Of a DNA stretch of 64,000 nt, positions 15,717 through 23,395 are shown in pieces (within the stretch, counting starts at the first letter, position 1; each line of letters begins with the position of its first letter). The position numbers and the translations under genes are program-made. The DNA comes from Rhizobiaceae bacterium (GTDB taxonomy: Bacteria; Pseudomonadota; Alphaproteobacteria; Rhizobiales; Rhizobiaceae). The stretch spans positions 1,407,623-1,471,622 of the forward strand of contig JAEPNK010000001.1 of assembly GCA_017643495.1 (NCBI GenBank), read 5' to 3'. Below the pieces are notes generated by a model, which did not search any database, was not told where the DNA came from, and saw only the letters and a program-made list of their open reading frames with translations.

Positions 15717-15743
15717 CATGCCGGTAATTGAATGGAGCCAGGT

Positions 15744-16082
15744 TTGAACGACAGGCTGGAAAACAGCAGCGAACGGGATTTTGAAAGGGCATTCAAGGCG
15801 CTTCGTGTTCGCTGTTTTTCTGAACTTGAACGGCTGGACAGCCAGATGGAACAGGAAAATGCAAATGGTGAACAGCGCCTCAAATATCTCGGCGGGTACC
15901 TGAAAACACTTCAGGGCATAGAAGAAATGGCAAAACGGCTGCGGGATGAGCGTGACGGCGAAAACGACAGGGGAATCGACGTGGTGGCTTTCCGCCAGCA
16001 GCTTGAGAGCCAGATTGCAAAACTTGTCGACAGTGACATTGCGTCGGCGGTTTCTGGAAGCCCAGGACCCGGCGACAATTGA
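15744..16082 (+). CDS. GTA gp1-like small terminase candidate
   Basis: The protein has 112 residues from TTG 15744, which follows a GGAGCCAGG ribosome site; an ATG at 15732 gives four more residues but lacks a site. It is hydrophilic, charged and almost wholly helical, with a probable coiled coil at residues 20-75 (RAFKALRVRCFSELERLDSQ onward). It has no match I recognise, but its place just before the large terminase is that of RcGTA orfg1, which encodes the small terminase TerS. In GTAs this subunit has lost specific packaging-site recognition, fitting random packaging. Its 3' end overlaps the large terminase gene. Confidence 0.62.
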   Translation: MNDRLENSSERDFERAFKALRVRCFSELERLDSQMEQENANGEQRLKYLGGYLKTLQGIEEMAKRLRDERDGENDRGIDVVAFRQQLESQIAKLVDSDIASAVSGSPGPGDN

Positions 16083-17316
16083 CCGGTTGTGGCGTGACTG
16101 GCCGCTTTGGGCAAGGCTTAACCAGCGACCACCGCTCAGCGATTGGCGAACCTGGCTTCTGCTTGGTGGCCGTGGCGCGGGCAAGACGCGAACCGGAGCG
16201 GAATGGCTGAAAGGCGTTGCTCTTGCTGACCCGCATCATCCCGGCAATGCCGCGGGCCGGATCGCGTTGATTGGCACGAATTATGATGATGCCCGCGACG
16301 TCATGGTCGAGGGCGAGTCGGGCTTGCTTGCCATACATGGTAAGGCGGAGCGACCAGCCTGGTATCCTTCGCGGCGGGAACTCGAGTGGTCGAATGGAAC
16401 GATTGGCAAGCTGTTTTCGTCAGGCGATCCGGAAGGTATCAGGGGAAGCCAGTTTGGTGCCGCATGGGCTGATGAACTTTGCAAATGGCGGTATCCGTCG
16501 GCGACCTGGGACATGCTTCAGTTTGCGTTGCGGCTGGGTGATAGCCCGAGGCAGGTGGTGACGACGACGCCGAAACCGCTGAAACTGTTGAAAACCCTGA
16601 TGGAAGACCCGGCAACCGTGACCGTGAAGGTAACAACGCGGGAGAACGCGGATAATCTGGCTGCCGGTTTTCTCGACTATGTTGAGGGCATTTATGGCGG
16701 CACCCGTCTTGGCCGGCAGGAACTGGATGGCGAAATAATCGAGGCTCGCGAAGATGCACTGTGGAACCATGATGCGATAGAGCAAGCCCGAACCCGTCAC
16801 CAGCCTGATATCGAAAGAATTGTGATTGCTGTCGACCCGCCTGCAGGTTCAAGCCGCAGTTCTGCTGCCTGTGGCATTATCGGTGCAGGGATCGCAGCCG
16901 ACGGGATCTGTTATGTATTGGCTGACCGTACCATATCGAAAGCAACACCCGACCGTTGGGGGAGGGAAGTGGTCAGTCTGTTCAAAACGCTGCAAGCCGA
17001 CTTGATTATCGCCGAGGTTAACCAGGGTGGTGACATGGTAACAAGCGTAATGCGCACGATAGAGCCAAACCTGCCTGTGCGTGCGGTGAGGGCATCGCGG
17101 GGCAAATGGACAAGAGCGGAACCGGTTGCGCTTTTGTATGAGCGTGGCCTTGTTCGCCATGCAGGGCATTTCGCCGAACTTGAAGACCAGATGTGTGCCA
17201 TGGGAGCGGATGGCAGCGCTGACGGCGTTTCGCCGGATCGTGTGGATGCACTGGTCTGGGCGATAACGGAACTGGCGCTGGTTCGCCGTGGAACACCACG
17301 CGTTCGCCAGCCCTAG
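16033..17316 (+). CDS. GTA large terminase (TerL, gp2)
   Basis: The protein motors DNA into the prohead and cuts it. The ATPase half has Walker A GGRGAGKT and a Walker B region AAWADELCKW. The nuclease half has the acidic residues of an RNase H fold in IAVDPPAGSS, IIAEVNQGGDMV and DRVDALVWAITEL. From GTG 16033 it has 427 residues; this start overlaps the gp1 gene by 50 bp. An ATG at 15946 would add 29 residues that mirror the gp1 frame, so I prefer the shorter form. The conserved part starts near RDWPLWARLNQRPP. The family is typical of HK97-like phages and RcGTA. A 24-bp gap separates it from the portal gene. Confidence 0.9.
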   Translation: MTLRRRFLEAQDPATIDRLWRDWPLWARLNQRPPLSDWRTWLLLGGRGAGKTRTGAEWLKGVALADPHHPGNAAGRIALIGTNYDDARDVMVEGESGLLAIHGKAERPAWYPSRRELEWSNGTIGKLFSSGDPEGIRGSQFGAAWADELCKWRYPSATWDMLQFALRLGDSPRQVVTTTPKPLKLLKTLMEDPATVTVKVTTRENADNLAAGFLDYVEGIYGGTRLGRQELDGEIIEAREDALWNHDAIEQARTRHQPDIERIVIAVDPPAGSSRSSAACGIIGAGIAADGICYVLADRTISKATPDRWGREVVSLFKTLQADLIIAEVNQGGDMVTSVMRTIEPNLPVRAVRASRGKWTRAEPVALLYERGLVRHAGHFAELEDQMCAMGADGSADGVSPDRVDALVWAITELALVRRGTPRVRQP

Positions 17317-17340
17317 ATCAACAGAAAACGGAAAGGGCAT

Positions 17341-18540
17341 ATGTACCCATTTTTTCAATGGCTGAGCCGATCAGCCAAACGATCGCCTGTTGCAGAAACG
17401 AAACAGGCCAATGCCGGGCTTGTCGCCTTCCACTCAGCCGGCACGGCAACCTGGTCCGATCTGGGCGGTGATGGCTATGCGCGCAACGGCTTCTGTCGAA
17501 ACCCGGTCGTTTACCGTTGTGTACGGATGATCAGTGAAGCGGCTGCCAGCCTCCCGATGCAGGTGCAGGAGGGTCGCATTCAATCCGATGAACACCCGGC
17601 GCTCGAATTGCTGGCCCGCCCGAATGAACGTCAGTCCGGACCGCAACTCATGGACGCGCTTTACGGCCATTTGCTGATCTCTGGGAATGCCTATCTGCAC
17701 CGAATCAGGATTGATGATGAAGACCGTGAATTGCACGTGCTGGACCCGGCGCGAACGTCTGCCGTTCTGGATGATCACGGCTGGCCGGTCGCTTATGAGT
17801 ACCGCTTCGGAAGCAGGCAGCACCGCTATGACGCGACGGGGCCGGCAGCTGAGGTCTTGCATCTCTCACTTTTCAATCCGGTCGGCGAGGTAAACGGACT
17901 TTCGCCGCTCGCTCCTGCCCACATGGCGCTTGACATTCACAACGCAGCGAGCGTCTGGAACAAGGCATTGCTGGATAATTCGGCCCGTCCTTCGGGTGCG
18001 CTCGTTTATGCCGCCAGCTCCGGCGACAACCTGACAGAAGAACAGTTCGACCGGCTGAAAAGCGAACTCGAGGATGGATACACGGGCGCGACCCGTGCCG
18101 GACGACCGATGCTGCTTGAAGGCGGGCTGGACTGGAAGGCGATGGGCTTCAGCCCGCGTGACATGGATTTTCTGCAGGCAAAGAACGGTGCCGCGCGCGA
18201 GATTGCGCTCGCCTTCGGTGTTCCCCCGATGCTGCTCGGCATACCCGGTGACAATACCTATTCGAACTACCAGGAGGCGAACCGTGCTTTCTGGCGACAG
18301 ACAGTTCTGCCGCTCGCAACCCGTATTGTCTGTGAAATCGGAAACTGGGTCTCGCCTCCGGTCAGAGATGCATTTTCACTCGCCATCAATACAGACCATG
18401 TCGAGGCGCTGGCTCCCGATCGCGAAGCACTTTGGGCTCGCATCGGTGCAGCTGACTTCCTGACTGAGGATGAAAAGCGTGAGGCACTCGGATTTACCCG
18501 CTTTGATGATGAAACCGGAAGAGGTGATTGCGATGTCTGA
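17341..18540 (+). CDS. GTA portal protein (gp3)
   Basis: The 399-residue protein is an HK97-family portal, the dodecameric ring at one capsid vertex through which DNA enters and to which the tail joins. Recognisable blocks are CVRMISEAAASLPMQVQEG near residue 60, ARPNERQSGPQLMDALYGHL, the stem region and the GVPPMLLGIPGDNTYSNYQEANRAFW stretch typical of the crown side; the C-terminal FLTEDEKREALGF also fits. Length is normal for RcGTA gp3. The stop overlaps the start of the DUF6107 gene by 8 bp. Confidence 0.93.
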   Translation: MYPFFQWLSRSAKRSPVAETKQANAGLVAFHSAGTATWSDLGGDGYARNGFCRNPVVYRCVRMISEAAASLPMQVQEGRIQSDEHPALELLARPNERQSGPQLMDALYGHLLISGNAYLHRIRIDDEDRELHVLDPARTSAVLDDHGWPVAYEYRFGSRQHRYDATGPAAEVLHLSLFNPVGEVNGLSPLAPAHMALDIHNAASVWNKALLDNSARPSGALVYAASSGDNLTEEQFDRLKSELEDGYTGATRAGRPMLLEGGLDWKAMGFSPRDMDFLQAKNGAAREIALAFGVPPMLLGIPGDNTYSNYQEANRAFWRQTVLPLATRIVCEIGNWVSPPVRDAFSLAINTDHVEALAPDREALWARIGAADFLTEDEKREALGFTRFDDETGRGDCDV

Positions 18541-18904
18541 TCCCGGCATGGGGCACATTCAGGAGGTGCCGGAAGCCGTCTGGCTTTTCGTCGCCAAGGC
18601 GATTGGCGCGGTTTCGGGGTCAGCCATCTCTCTTGCCTATCTGGTCCCCCGCAACGGTCGTGAAGCCTACCTGCGTTTTTGTGTGGGCATTACGGTCGGC
18701 ATGATCTTCGGCACGTCCGCAGGCTGGAAGATCGCCGACTATCTCGAAATTGGCCACCGTCTCTCAAATGTCGAGATCGCCCTTTCTGGAGGAGCTTTCG
18801 CGAGCCTTAGCGCCTGGTGGGCGCTTGGTGTGATTTCCCGCTTTGCCCAGCGCATTGGCTCTTTCGATGCGGCAACAAAAACTAAAGGAAAAGGCGACCA
18901 ATGA
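18533..18904 (+). CDS. DUF6107 family protein (GTA orfg3.5 position)
   Basis: From ATG 18533, behind an AGAGGTG ribosome site, the protein has 123 residues. It has two or three predicted membrane helices: LFVAKAIGAVSGSAISLAYL, then FCVGITVGMIFGTSAGWKI, then LSGGAFASLSAWWALGVI. The C-terminus is basic. DUF6107 proteins sit between portal and protease in GTAs of Rhizobiales, the slot of orfg3.5 in Rhodobacter. The role is unknown; a membrane protein inside a head gene block could be a holin-like factor or could tether assembling proheads to the membrane. Both ends overlap neighbours (8 bp with the portal gene, ATGA with the protease gene), so it is translated with them. Confidence 0.78.
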   Translation: MSDPGMGHIQEVPEAVWLFVAKAIGAVSGSAISLAYLVPRNGREAYLRFCVGITVGMIFGTSAGWKIADYLEIGHRLSNVEIALSGGAFASLSAWWALGVISRFAQRIGSFDAATKTKGKGDQ

Positions 18905-19596
18905 AGGCAAAACGCGATCCGTTCGAGCGTGAGACGAAATTTATGCCCGTCGATATCGCCGACGTGAAACTGGACGGCAGGTTTTCAGGTTATGCCAGCC
19001 TCTTTGGCAAGGTAGATCAGGGCAATGATGCAGTCATGAAAGGGGCATTCTCGGCCTCGCTCAGCGGCCGCAAGCCGTCCTCTGTCCGGATGCTCTTTCA
19101 GCACGATCCGGATCAGCCGATTGGCGTCTGGCATGAAATTCACGAAGATCAAAAAGGACTTTACGTATCGGGACAGATCACCCGGGGCGTACGCCGTAGC
19201 GAAGAAATACTGGAATTGATGCGCTCCGGGGCCATCGATGGCCTGTCGATAGGATTTCGCACCAAGCGGGCCCGGACCAACCCGGCAACCGGCGTAAGAC
19301 ACATTCTGGCGGCTGATCTCTGGGAAATATCAGTCGTCACGTTTCCGCTCCTCACAGAGGCACGGATCGAGACAGTCAAATCGACCAACATCAGCGACAG
19401 GATACCTTCCCTACGCCAATTCGAACGATGGCTCACGCGGGATGCGGGGCTTTCAAGGCGCGATGCACGCCGGTTTCTGACCGGTGGCTACGACGCCATG
19501 ACATGCAAGCAGGACGCTGCAGGTCTTGAACCAAACCACCTTGCGCAAACGATCCGCAAGGCAACCCGAACATTCAGGACAAGGAAATACGCATGA
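18901..19596 (+). CDS. HK97-family prohead protease (gp4)
   Basis: The 231-residue protein is a serine protease of the S78-type prohead family. The catalytic His lies in FQHDPDQPIGVW and the Ser in DGLSIGFRTKRA; the LWEISVVTFPLL strand is also diagnostic. It matures the capsid by removing the N-terminal delta domain of the major capsid protein before DNA packaging. The C-terminal 50 residues (RQFERWLTRDAGLSRRDARRF) are an extension common to alphaproteobacterial GTAs and phages. The gene overlaps both neighbours by ATGA, so protease, membrane protein and capsid are coupled. Confidence 0.93.
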   Translation: MKAKRDPFERETKFMPVDIADVKLDGRFSGYASLFGKVDQGNDAVMKGAFSASLSGRKPSSVRMLFQHDPDQPIGVWHEIHEDQKGLYVSGQITRGVRRSEEILELMRSGAIDGLSIGFRTKRARTNPATGVRHILAADLWEISVVTFPLLTEARIETVKSTNISDRIPSLRQFERWLTRDAGLSRRDARRFLTGGYDAMTCKQDAAGLEPNHLAQTIRKATRTFRTRKYA

Positions 19597-20861
19597 GAAA
19601 CAAGTCACATCAAACGGCCCGTGCGCCGGAGGCCAAGGCGGCGACCGGCAACGCACAGGAGGTTGCCGAATCCTTCGAGGAATTCATGGAAGCCTTCGAA
19701 GCTTTCAAGCAAGCCAATGACGAGCGGTTGGAACAGGTTGAATCCCGCATTGGTGCGGATACGGTCACCGTCGAAAAAATGAACCGGATCAGCCGGGCGC
19801 TCGATGAACAGAAATCCCGAATGGATGGCTTCGTTCTGAAGGGACAGCGCCCTGGCCTCACTGGAAGTGCTGCCCTTACTGTCGCAGGAATCGAGCACAA
19901 ACAGGCTTTCAATGCCTATGTACGCAGCGGCAACGAGCACGGTCTGCGCCAGCACGAACAAAAAGCGCTTTCCTACGGCTCCGATCCTGACGGCGGGTTT
20001 CTGGTGCCAGACGAAACGGCAGCCGAGATTGGCAGGCGGCTCTCACTTGCTTCCCCGATCCGCTCGATAGCCGGTGTGCAGACGGTATCGTCTGCCGTCT
20101 ACAAAAAGCCTTTCGCGGTATCCGGCCCGCAAACCGGTTGGGCTTCGGAAACGCAGGCGCGCCCGGAAACGGATTCTCCGACACTTGCCGAACTGTCCTT
20201 CCCGACCATGGAGCTCTACGCCATGCCCGCCGCGACATCCTCACTGCTTGAGGATGCGGCGATCGATATCGATGCCTGGATTGCGAGCGAAGTCGAGACC
20301 GCGTTCGCTGAGCAGGAAAGTACCGCCTTCGTCAATGGTGATGGCGTAAACAAGCCACGCGGCTTTCTCGATCACACTATAGTCGATGAAGATACCTGGT
20401 CGTGGGGCAATCTCGGCTATGTTGCGACCGGTGCAGATGGTGCATTCGCAGGAAGCGATCCGTCGGACACGCTGGTTGACACAATCTATGCGCTGAAGGC
20501 CGGTTATCGGCAGAATGCGAAATGGGTCATGAACCGCAAGACCCAGGCCGAAGTACGCAAACTCAAGGATGCTGACGGCAATTATCTCTGGCAACCGCCT
20601 GCTGGTGCGGGCCAGGCGGCGAGCCTGATGGGCTTCGGCGTCGTGGAAGCCGAGGACATGCCGGATATCGCTACCGACACGACCGCGGTTGCATTCGGTG
20701 ACTTTGCCCGTGGCTATCTGATCGTCGACCGGGCTGGGGTTCGCGTGCTCCGCGATCCGTACTCAGCGAAACCTTATGTTCTGTTCTACACGACCAAACG
20801 TGTTGGCGGTGGGGTGCAGGATTTTGACGCGATCAAACTGGTCAAGTTCGGCACCTCGTAG
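19593..20861 (+). CDS. GTA major capsid protein (gp5)
   Basis: The 422-residue protein is an HK97-fold capsid subunit. Residues 1 to about 100 form the charged, coiled-coil delta domain (FEEFMEAFEAFKQANDERLE) that acts as a scaffold and is cut off; the mature part probably begins near TGSAALTVAGIEH. The core has the expected SYGSDPDGGFLVPDETAAEI opening, the VNGDGVNKPRGFL loop and the DFARGYLIVDRAGVRVLRD strand near the end. It is translated by ATGA overlap from the protease gene. An intrinsic terminator stands 35 bp after the stop, which would raise capsid mRNA over the downstream genes. Confidence 0.95.
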   Translation: MRNKSHQTARAPEAKAATGNAQEVAESFEEFMEAFEAFKQANDERLEQVESRIGADTVTVEKMNRISRALDEQKSRMDGFVLKGQRPGLTGSAALTVAGIEHKQAFNAYVRSGNEHGLRQHEQKALSYGSDPDGGFLVPDETAAEIGRRLSLASPIRSIAGVQTVSSAVYKKPFAVSGPQTGWASETQARPETDSPTLAELSFPTMELYAMPAATSSLLEDAAIDIDAWIASEVETAFAEQESTAFVNGDGVNKPRGFLDHTIVDEDTWSWGNLGYVATGADGAFAGSDPSDTLVDTIYALKAGYRQNAKWVMNRKTQAEVRKLKDADGNYLWQPPAGAGQAASLMGFGVVEAEDMPDIATDTTAVAFGDFARGYLIVDRAGVRVLRDPYSAKPYVLFYTTKRVGGGVQDFDAIKLVKFGTS

Positions 20862-20895
20862 GATGCCCCTCCCTCGTTCTGACGCGGGTGCCAGT

Positions 20896-20935
20896 AACGG
20901 CTCCATCCATACCGGATGGGGCCGTTTTCTTTTTT
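20896..20935 (+). terminator. Strong intrinsic terminator inside the GTA cluster
   Basis: A 13-bp stem (AACGGCTCCATCC at 20896-20908 with GGATGGGGCCGTT at 20914-20926, one G-U pair) has a 5-nt loop and is followed by TTCTTTTTT. It lies between the capsid gene and the connector gene, the largest internal gap of the cluster. All downstream tail genes depend on read-through, since no promoter is seen after it. Confidence 0.88.
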
Positions 20936-20949
20936 GAAAAGGGACAGGA

Positions 20950-21522
20950 ATGACAGTTACCACTATCACACCTCCGGCAAGCTTGCCTGTAACGCTTGCA
21001 CAGATGAAGCAGCATTTGCGGATCGATCACGATGCAGATGACACTTATCTGACCGAACTTGCCGATGCGGCGACGCGCCATGTTGAGGCAACGTCTGGTC
21101 ATGCGCTCATCGACCGGACATTACGACAGTATGTCGATCAATCAGATGTCAACAACCGCTGTGTGCAGATCTCAGCATGGCCAGTTCGTGCGATTGTTGC
21201 CGTGACAGCCTATGACAGACTCGGTGACCCTCTGCTGCTTGACGCCGCTGATAGTTCACTGAAATTGCAAGGCGGCAAGGCTTGCATATTCTTCGATGCC
21301 GGCGTCTCCGTAATCGACATGACCAACGGTCTGGAAGTCGATTTTCTGGCGGGTCATGGCGAAAGCGGGATCGATGTTCCCGCCAACATCATCCGGGCGA
21401 TCCTCGTGCTCATCGCGCACTGGTATGAATTTCGCGGAGTAATGACTGCTGGTGACGTGACCGGATTGATCCCGCAGGGGCTCGACAGGTTGCTGGCTCC
21501 GGTTCGGAGGGTGGCAGTATGA
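20950..21522 (+). CDS. GTA head-tail connector (gp6)
   Basis: The 190-residue protein belongs to the gp6-like head-tail connector family of HK97-type phages. The N-terminal helix pair LAQMKQHLRIDHDADDTYLT and the ATRHVEATSGHALIDRTLRQ segment are its signature; the C-terminal ANIIRAILVLIAHWYEFRGV helix completes the fold. It forms a ring under the portal and prepares the head for the tail. It is the first gene after the internal terminator, begins with a GGGACAGG ribosome site, and overlaps gp7 by ATGA. Confidence 0.9.
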   Translation: MTVTTITPPASLPVTLAQMKQHLRIDHDADDTYLTELADAATRHVEATSGHALIDRTLRQYVDQSDVNNRCVQISAWPVRAIVAVTAYDRLGDPLLLDAADSSLKLQGGKACIFFDAGVSVIDMTNGLEVDFLAGHGESGIDVPANIIRAILVLIAHWYEFRGVMTAGDVTGLIPQGLDRLLAPVRRVAV

Positions 21523-21854
21523 GCCGGGTTCGAATGCTTGATGCAGGCCGTTTCAACCGGCAGCTAAGTGTTGAAAACCCGGTTGAAACTGCTGATGGAA
21601 GTGGCGGGTTTTACAAGACCTACCAGGCGACTGATGCGGTCTGGGCTCATGTCTGTCCGGTTTCTGCTGATGCAAAGCTGCGTGCCAATACGCAAGAAAC
21701 AGACATTACGCACAAGGTGATCCTGCGGTTTCGGTCAGGGATAGGACCAACGAGTCGCTTCGTAACCGGTACGCGACGGTTCCATGTCGATACGGTTCGC
21801 GATCCGGACGAGACCGGCAGATATCTGGAATGTCTGGTGGTGGAGCGGTCATGA
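21519..21854 (+). CDS. GTA head closure / head-tail adaptor protein (gp7)
   Basis: The 111-residue, beta-rich protein fits the head closure family (SPP1 gp16-like, HK97 gp7). Diagnostic features are the opening MLDAGRFNRQLSVENPVE, the WAHVCPVSADAKLRAN strand and HKVILRFRSGIGPTSRFV. It plugs the connector and offers the docking face for the tail. It is joined by ATGA overlaps to gp6 upstream and to a 42-residue frame downstream. Confidence 0.9.
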   Translation: MSRVRMLDAGRFNRQLSVENPVETADGSGGFYKTYQATDAVWAHVCPVSADAKLRANTQETDITHKVILRFRSGIGPTSRFVTGTRRFHVDTVRDPDETGRYLECLVVERS

Positions 21855-21979
21855 GTAGAGTGTCGGTCACAATCACGCGGCTCGATCTGACGCGGCTTCT
21901 TAAGACTTTCGCAAAACCGGGATCCCGACCAGTAAAACGATCCGCCAAATCCGAGACCAAGCGGAGGCTGCCCCGATGA
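21851..21979 (+). CDS. 42-residue basic protein between gp7 and gp8
   Basis: A short frame is locked between gp7 and gp8 by ATGA overlaps on both sides, which argues for real translation. The product, opening MSRVSVTITRLDLTRLL and ending KRSAKSETKRRLPR, is very basic, with about 14 Lys or Arg residues in 42. In HK97-like phages a gp10-type neck protein sits at this place; the N-terminus here (VSVTITRLDLTRLL) loosely resembles the start of that family (V-V-GLDEL---L), so this could be a much shortened neck protein. It could also bind DNA. RcGTA has no annotated gene at this spot as far as I recall. Function unknown. Confidence 0.6.
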   Translation: MSRVSVTITRLDLTRLLKTFAKPGSRPVKRSAKSETKRRLPR

Positions 21980-22398
21980 CCCACGCTGCTCTTGCCTTGC
22001 AACAGGCAGTCTACCAAACGCTGGTGGACGATGATGATCTCACAATTTTACTTGGTGGGGCGAACGTACATGATGATGTGCCAAGGCAGGATAAACCACC
22101 TTACATCGTCTTCGCCGAAGCCACGCACTCAGACTGGAGTACAGGCACAGAAAAGGGCCTTGAACATTCCCTCGCAGTCGAAATCTGGTCCAGGGAGCGT
22201 GGCCGGAAACAAGTGCTAGACATTGCCGAAGCTGTGCAGGACACGCTCGCCAGTTTGCCGCAGCTTCTCGATAGCCATCACCTTGTGAACTTCACACACG
22301 AATTCACGGAAGTAACCCGTGACGAAGAGACAGGGTATTTTGTCGCCAAGGCAAACTTTCGGGCAGTAACCGAACCACTGCCCGTTATCCCGCAATAA
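21976..22398 (+). CDS. DUF3168 tail terminator protein (gp8)
   Basis: The 140-residue protein matches DUF3168, the tail terminator family that ends tail tube growth and joins tail to head. It has the opening ALALQQAVYQTLVDDDDLT, the DVPRQDKPPYIVFAEATHSD block and the closing FTEVTRDEETGYFVAKANFR strand. It starts inside an ATGA overlap with the 42-residue frame. Gene order and length match RcGTA orfg8. Confidence 0.9.
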   Translation: MTHAALALQQAVYQTLVDDDDLTILLGGANVHDDVPRQDKPPYIVFAEATHSDWSTGTEKGLEHSLAVEIWSRERGRKQVLDIAEAVQDTLASLPQLLDSHHLVNFTHEFTEVTRDEETGYFVAKANFRAVTEPLPVIPQ

Positions 22399-22419
22399 AA
22401 ACCGTTGGAAGGAAACGCC

Positions 22420-22833
22420 ATGGTCGCCCAGAAAGGCAAGGACCTCCTGTTGAAGATTGATCCGGACGGGAGCGGCTTCGTCACCGTTGCCGGATTGCGC
22501 GCGCGCCAGATTGCGCTGAATGCTGCAAGCGTTGATGTGACCGATTCCGAATCCGCCGGTCGCTGGCGCGAATTGCTGGCAGGCGCAGGGCTGAGACGGG
22601 CATCCCTGAGTGGCAGCGGTCTTTTCAAGGACGCCGCAAGCGATGAACTCGTTCGTGCCAATTTCTTCTCGGGAGCCATTGTGAATTGGCAGGTCATCGT
22701 GCCGGATTTCGGTACGCTTGCAGGCCCGTTCCAGATCGTGGCACTGGAATATGCCGGTCAGCACGATGGCGAGATCACGTTTGAGATCGCGCTTGAGTCT
22801 GCCGGTGAAATCACATTCACAGGTGCCGCATGA
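22420..22833 (+). CDS. Major tail protein, TP901-1 family (gp9)
   Basis: From ATG 22420, behind a GGAAGGAAA ribosome site, the protein has 137 residues. It is the tail tube subunit: it opens MVAQKGKDLLLKIDPDG and carries SVDVTDSESAGRWRELLAGA and the closing HDGEITFEIALESAGEITFT, all features of the TP901-1 major tail family. Stacked hexamers make the non-contractile tube around the tape measure. Its end overlaps the gp10 start by ATGA. Confidence 0.92.
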   Translation: MVAQKGKDLLLKIDPDGSGFVTVAGLRARQIALNAASVDVTDSESAGRWRELLAGAGLRRASLSGSGLFKDAASDELVRANFFSGAIVNWQVIVPDFGTLAGPFQIVALEYAGQHDGEITFEIALESAGEITFTGAA

Positions 22834-23162
22834 TGGTCAATCCGCAACGTGGCGAAATAGCTGCGGAACTCGACGGCAAGACCTGGACGCTGTGCCTGAC
22901 GCTCGGGGCGCTCGCCCATCTCGAGCAGGCATTGAAAGCGGATACCCTGTGCGGGCTTTCGGCCAAGTTTGCAAGTGGCAATCTTTCGGCTTCCGAATTG
23001 ATCAAGATCATCCATGCTGGCCTTCTGGGTGGTGGACATGACCTGAGCGAGAGCGAGGTCTCGCAGATGCGGGTTGAGAACGGAATTGGTGGCTATGTCG
23101 ATATCGCCGCCCGGCTCTTGACTGCGACCTTCACCCCGACACCTGAAAGCGGACGTTCGTGA
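22830..23162 (+). CDS. GTA gp10 tail assembly chaperone
   Basis: The 110-residue protein is of the gp10-type GTA family. The opening NPQRGEIAAELDGKTWTLCL followed by LGALAHLEQAL is diagnostic, and it resembles the first tail assembly chaperone of phages, which keeps tape measure protein soluble. The C-terminus is YVDIAARLLTATFTP plus a short polar tail. It is coupled by ATGA to gp9, and its stop overlaps the GTG start of the next frame, the place where many phages use a frameshift to make a longer chaperone. Confidence 0.85.
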   Translation: MMVNPQRGEIAAELDGKTWTLCLTLGALAHLEQALKADTLCGLSAKFASGNLSASELIKIIHAGLLGGGHDLSESEVSQMRVENGIGGYVDIAARLLTATFTPTPESGRS

Positions 23163-23386
23163 GTGAGGCCGAAGCTTGTATTCCGTGGGAGCGTTTGATG
23201 GCATTTGGCTTCGGGCAATTGCGTCTTGCCCCGGAGCACTTCTGGTCGATGACGCTGCGGGAAGTGGAAGCGGCCATCGCCAACGTTTGTGACAACGCTC
23301 ATCGGATTGGCGCTCCGGCGCGTCAGCGGTTCGAGGCCTTGATGCAGTCACATCCGGATACAGGCACATCGCCTCAACAGAATTAA
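23159..23386 (+). CDS. Rcc01693-type second tail chaperone (gp10.1)
   Basis: The 75-residue protein begins with GTG (23159), overlapping the gp10 stop. IPWERLMAFGFGQLRLAPEHFWSMTLREVEAA is the signature of the rcc01693/DUF2376 family, a tail assembly chaperone just ahead of the tape measure gene in RcGTA-type clusters. It has no membrane segment. The overlap geometry (GTGAGTGAG) permits normal coupling, and I see no clear slippery heptamer to support a frameshifted gp10 fusion. Confidence 0.87.
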   Translation: MSEAEACIPWERLMAFGFGQLRLAPEHFWSMTLREVEAAIANVCDNAHRIGAPARQRFEALMQSHPDTGTSPQQN

Positions 23387-23395
23387 GGAAATCCC

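Noticed and set aside
22830-23386. Programmed frameshift joining gp10 and gp10.1 chaperones
   Set aside because: The frames meet by a normal stop/start overlap and I could not find a convincing slippery heptamer at the junction.
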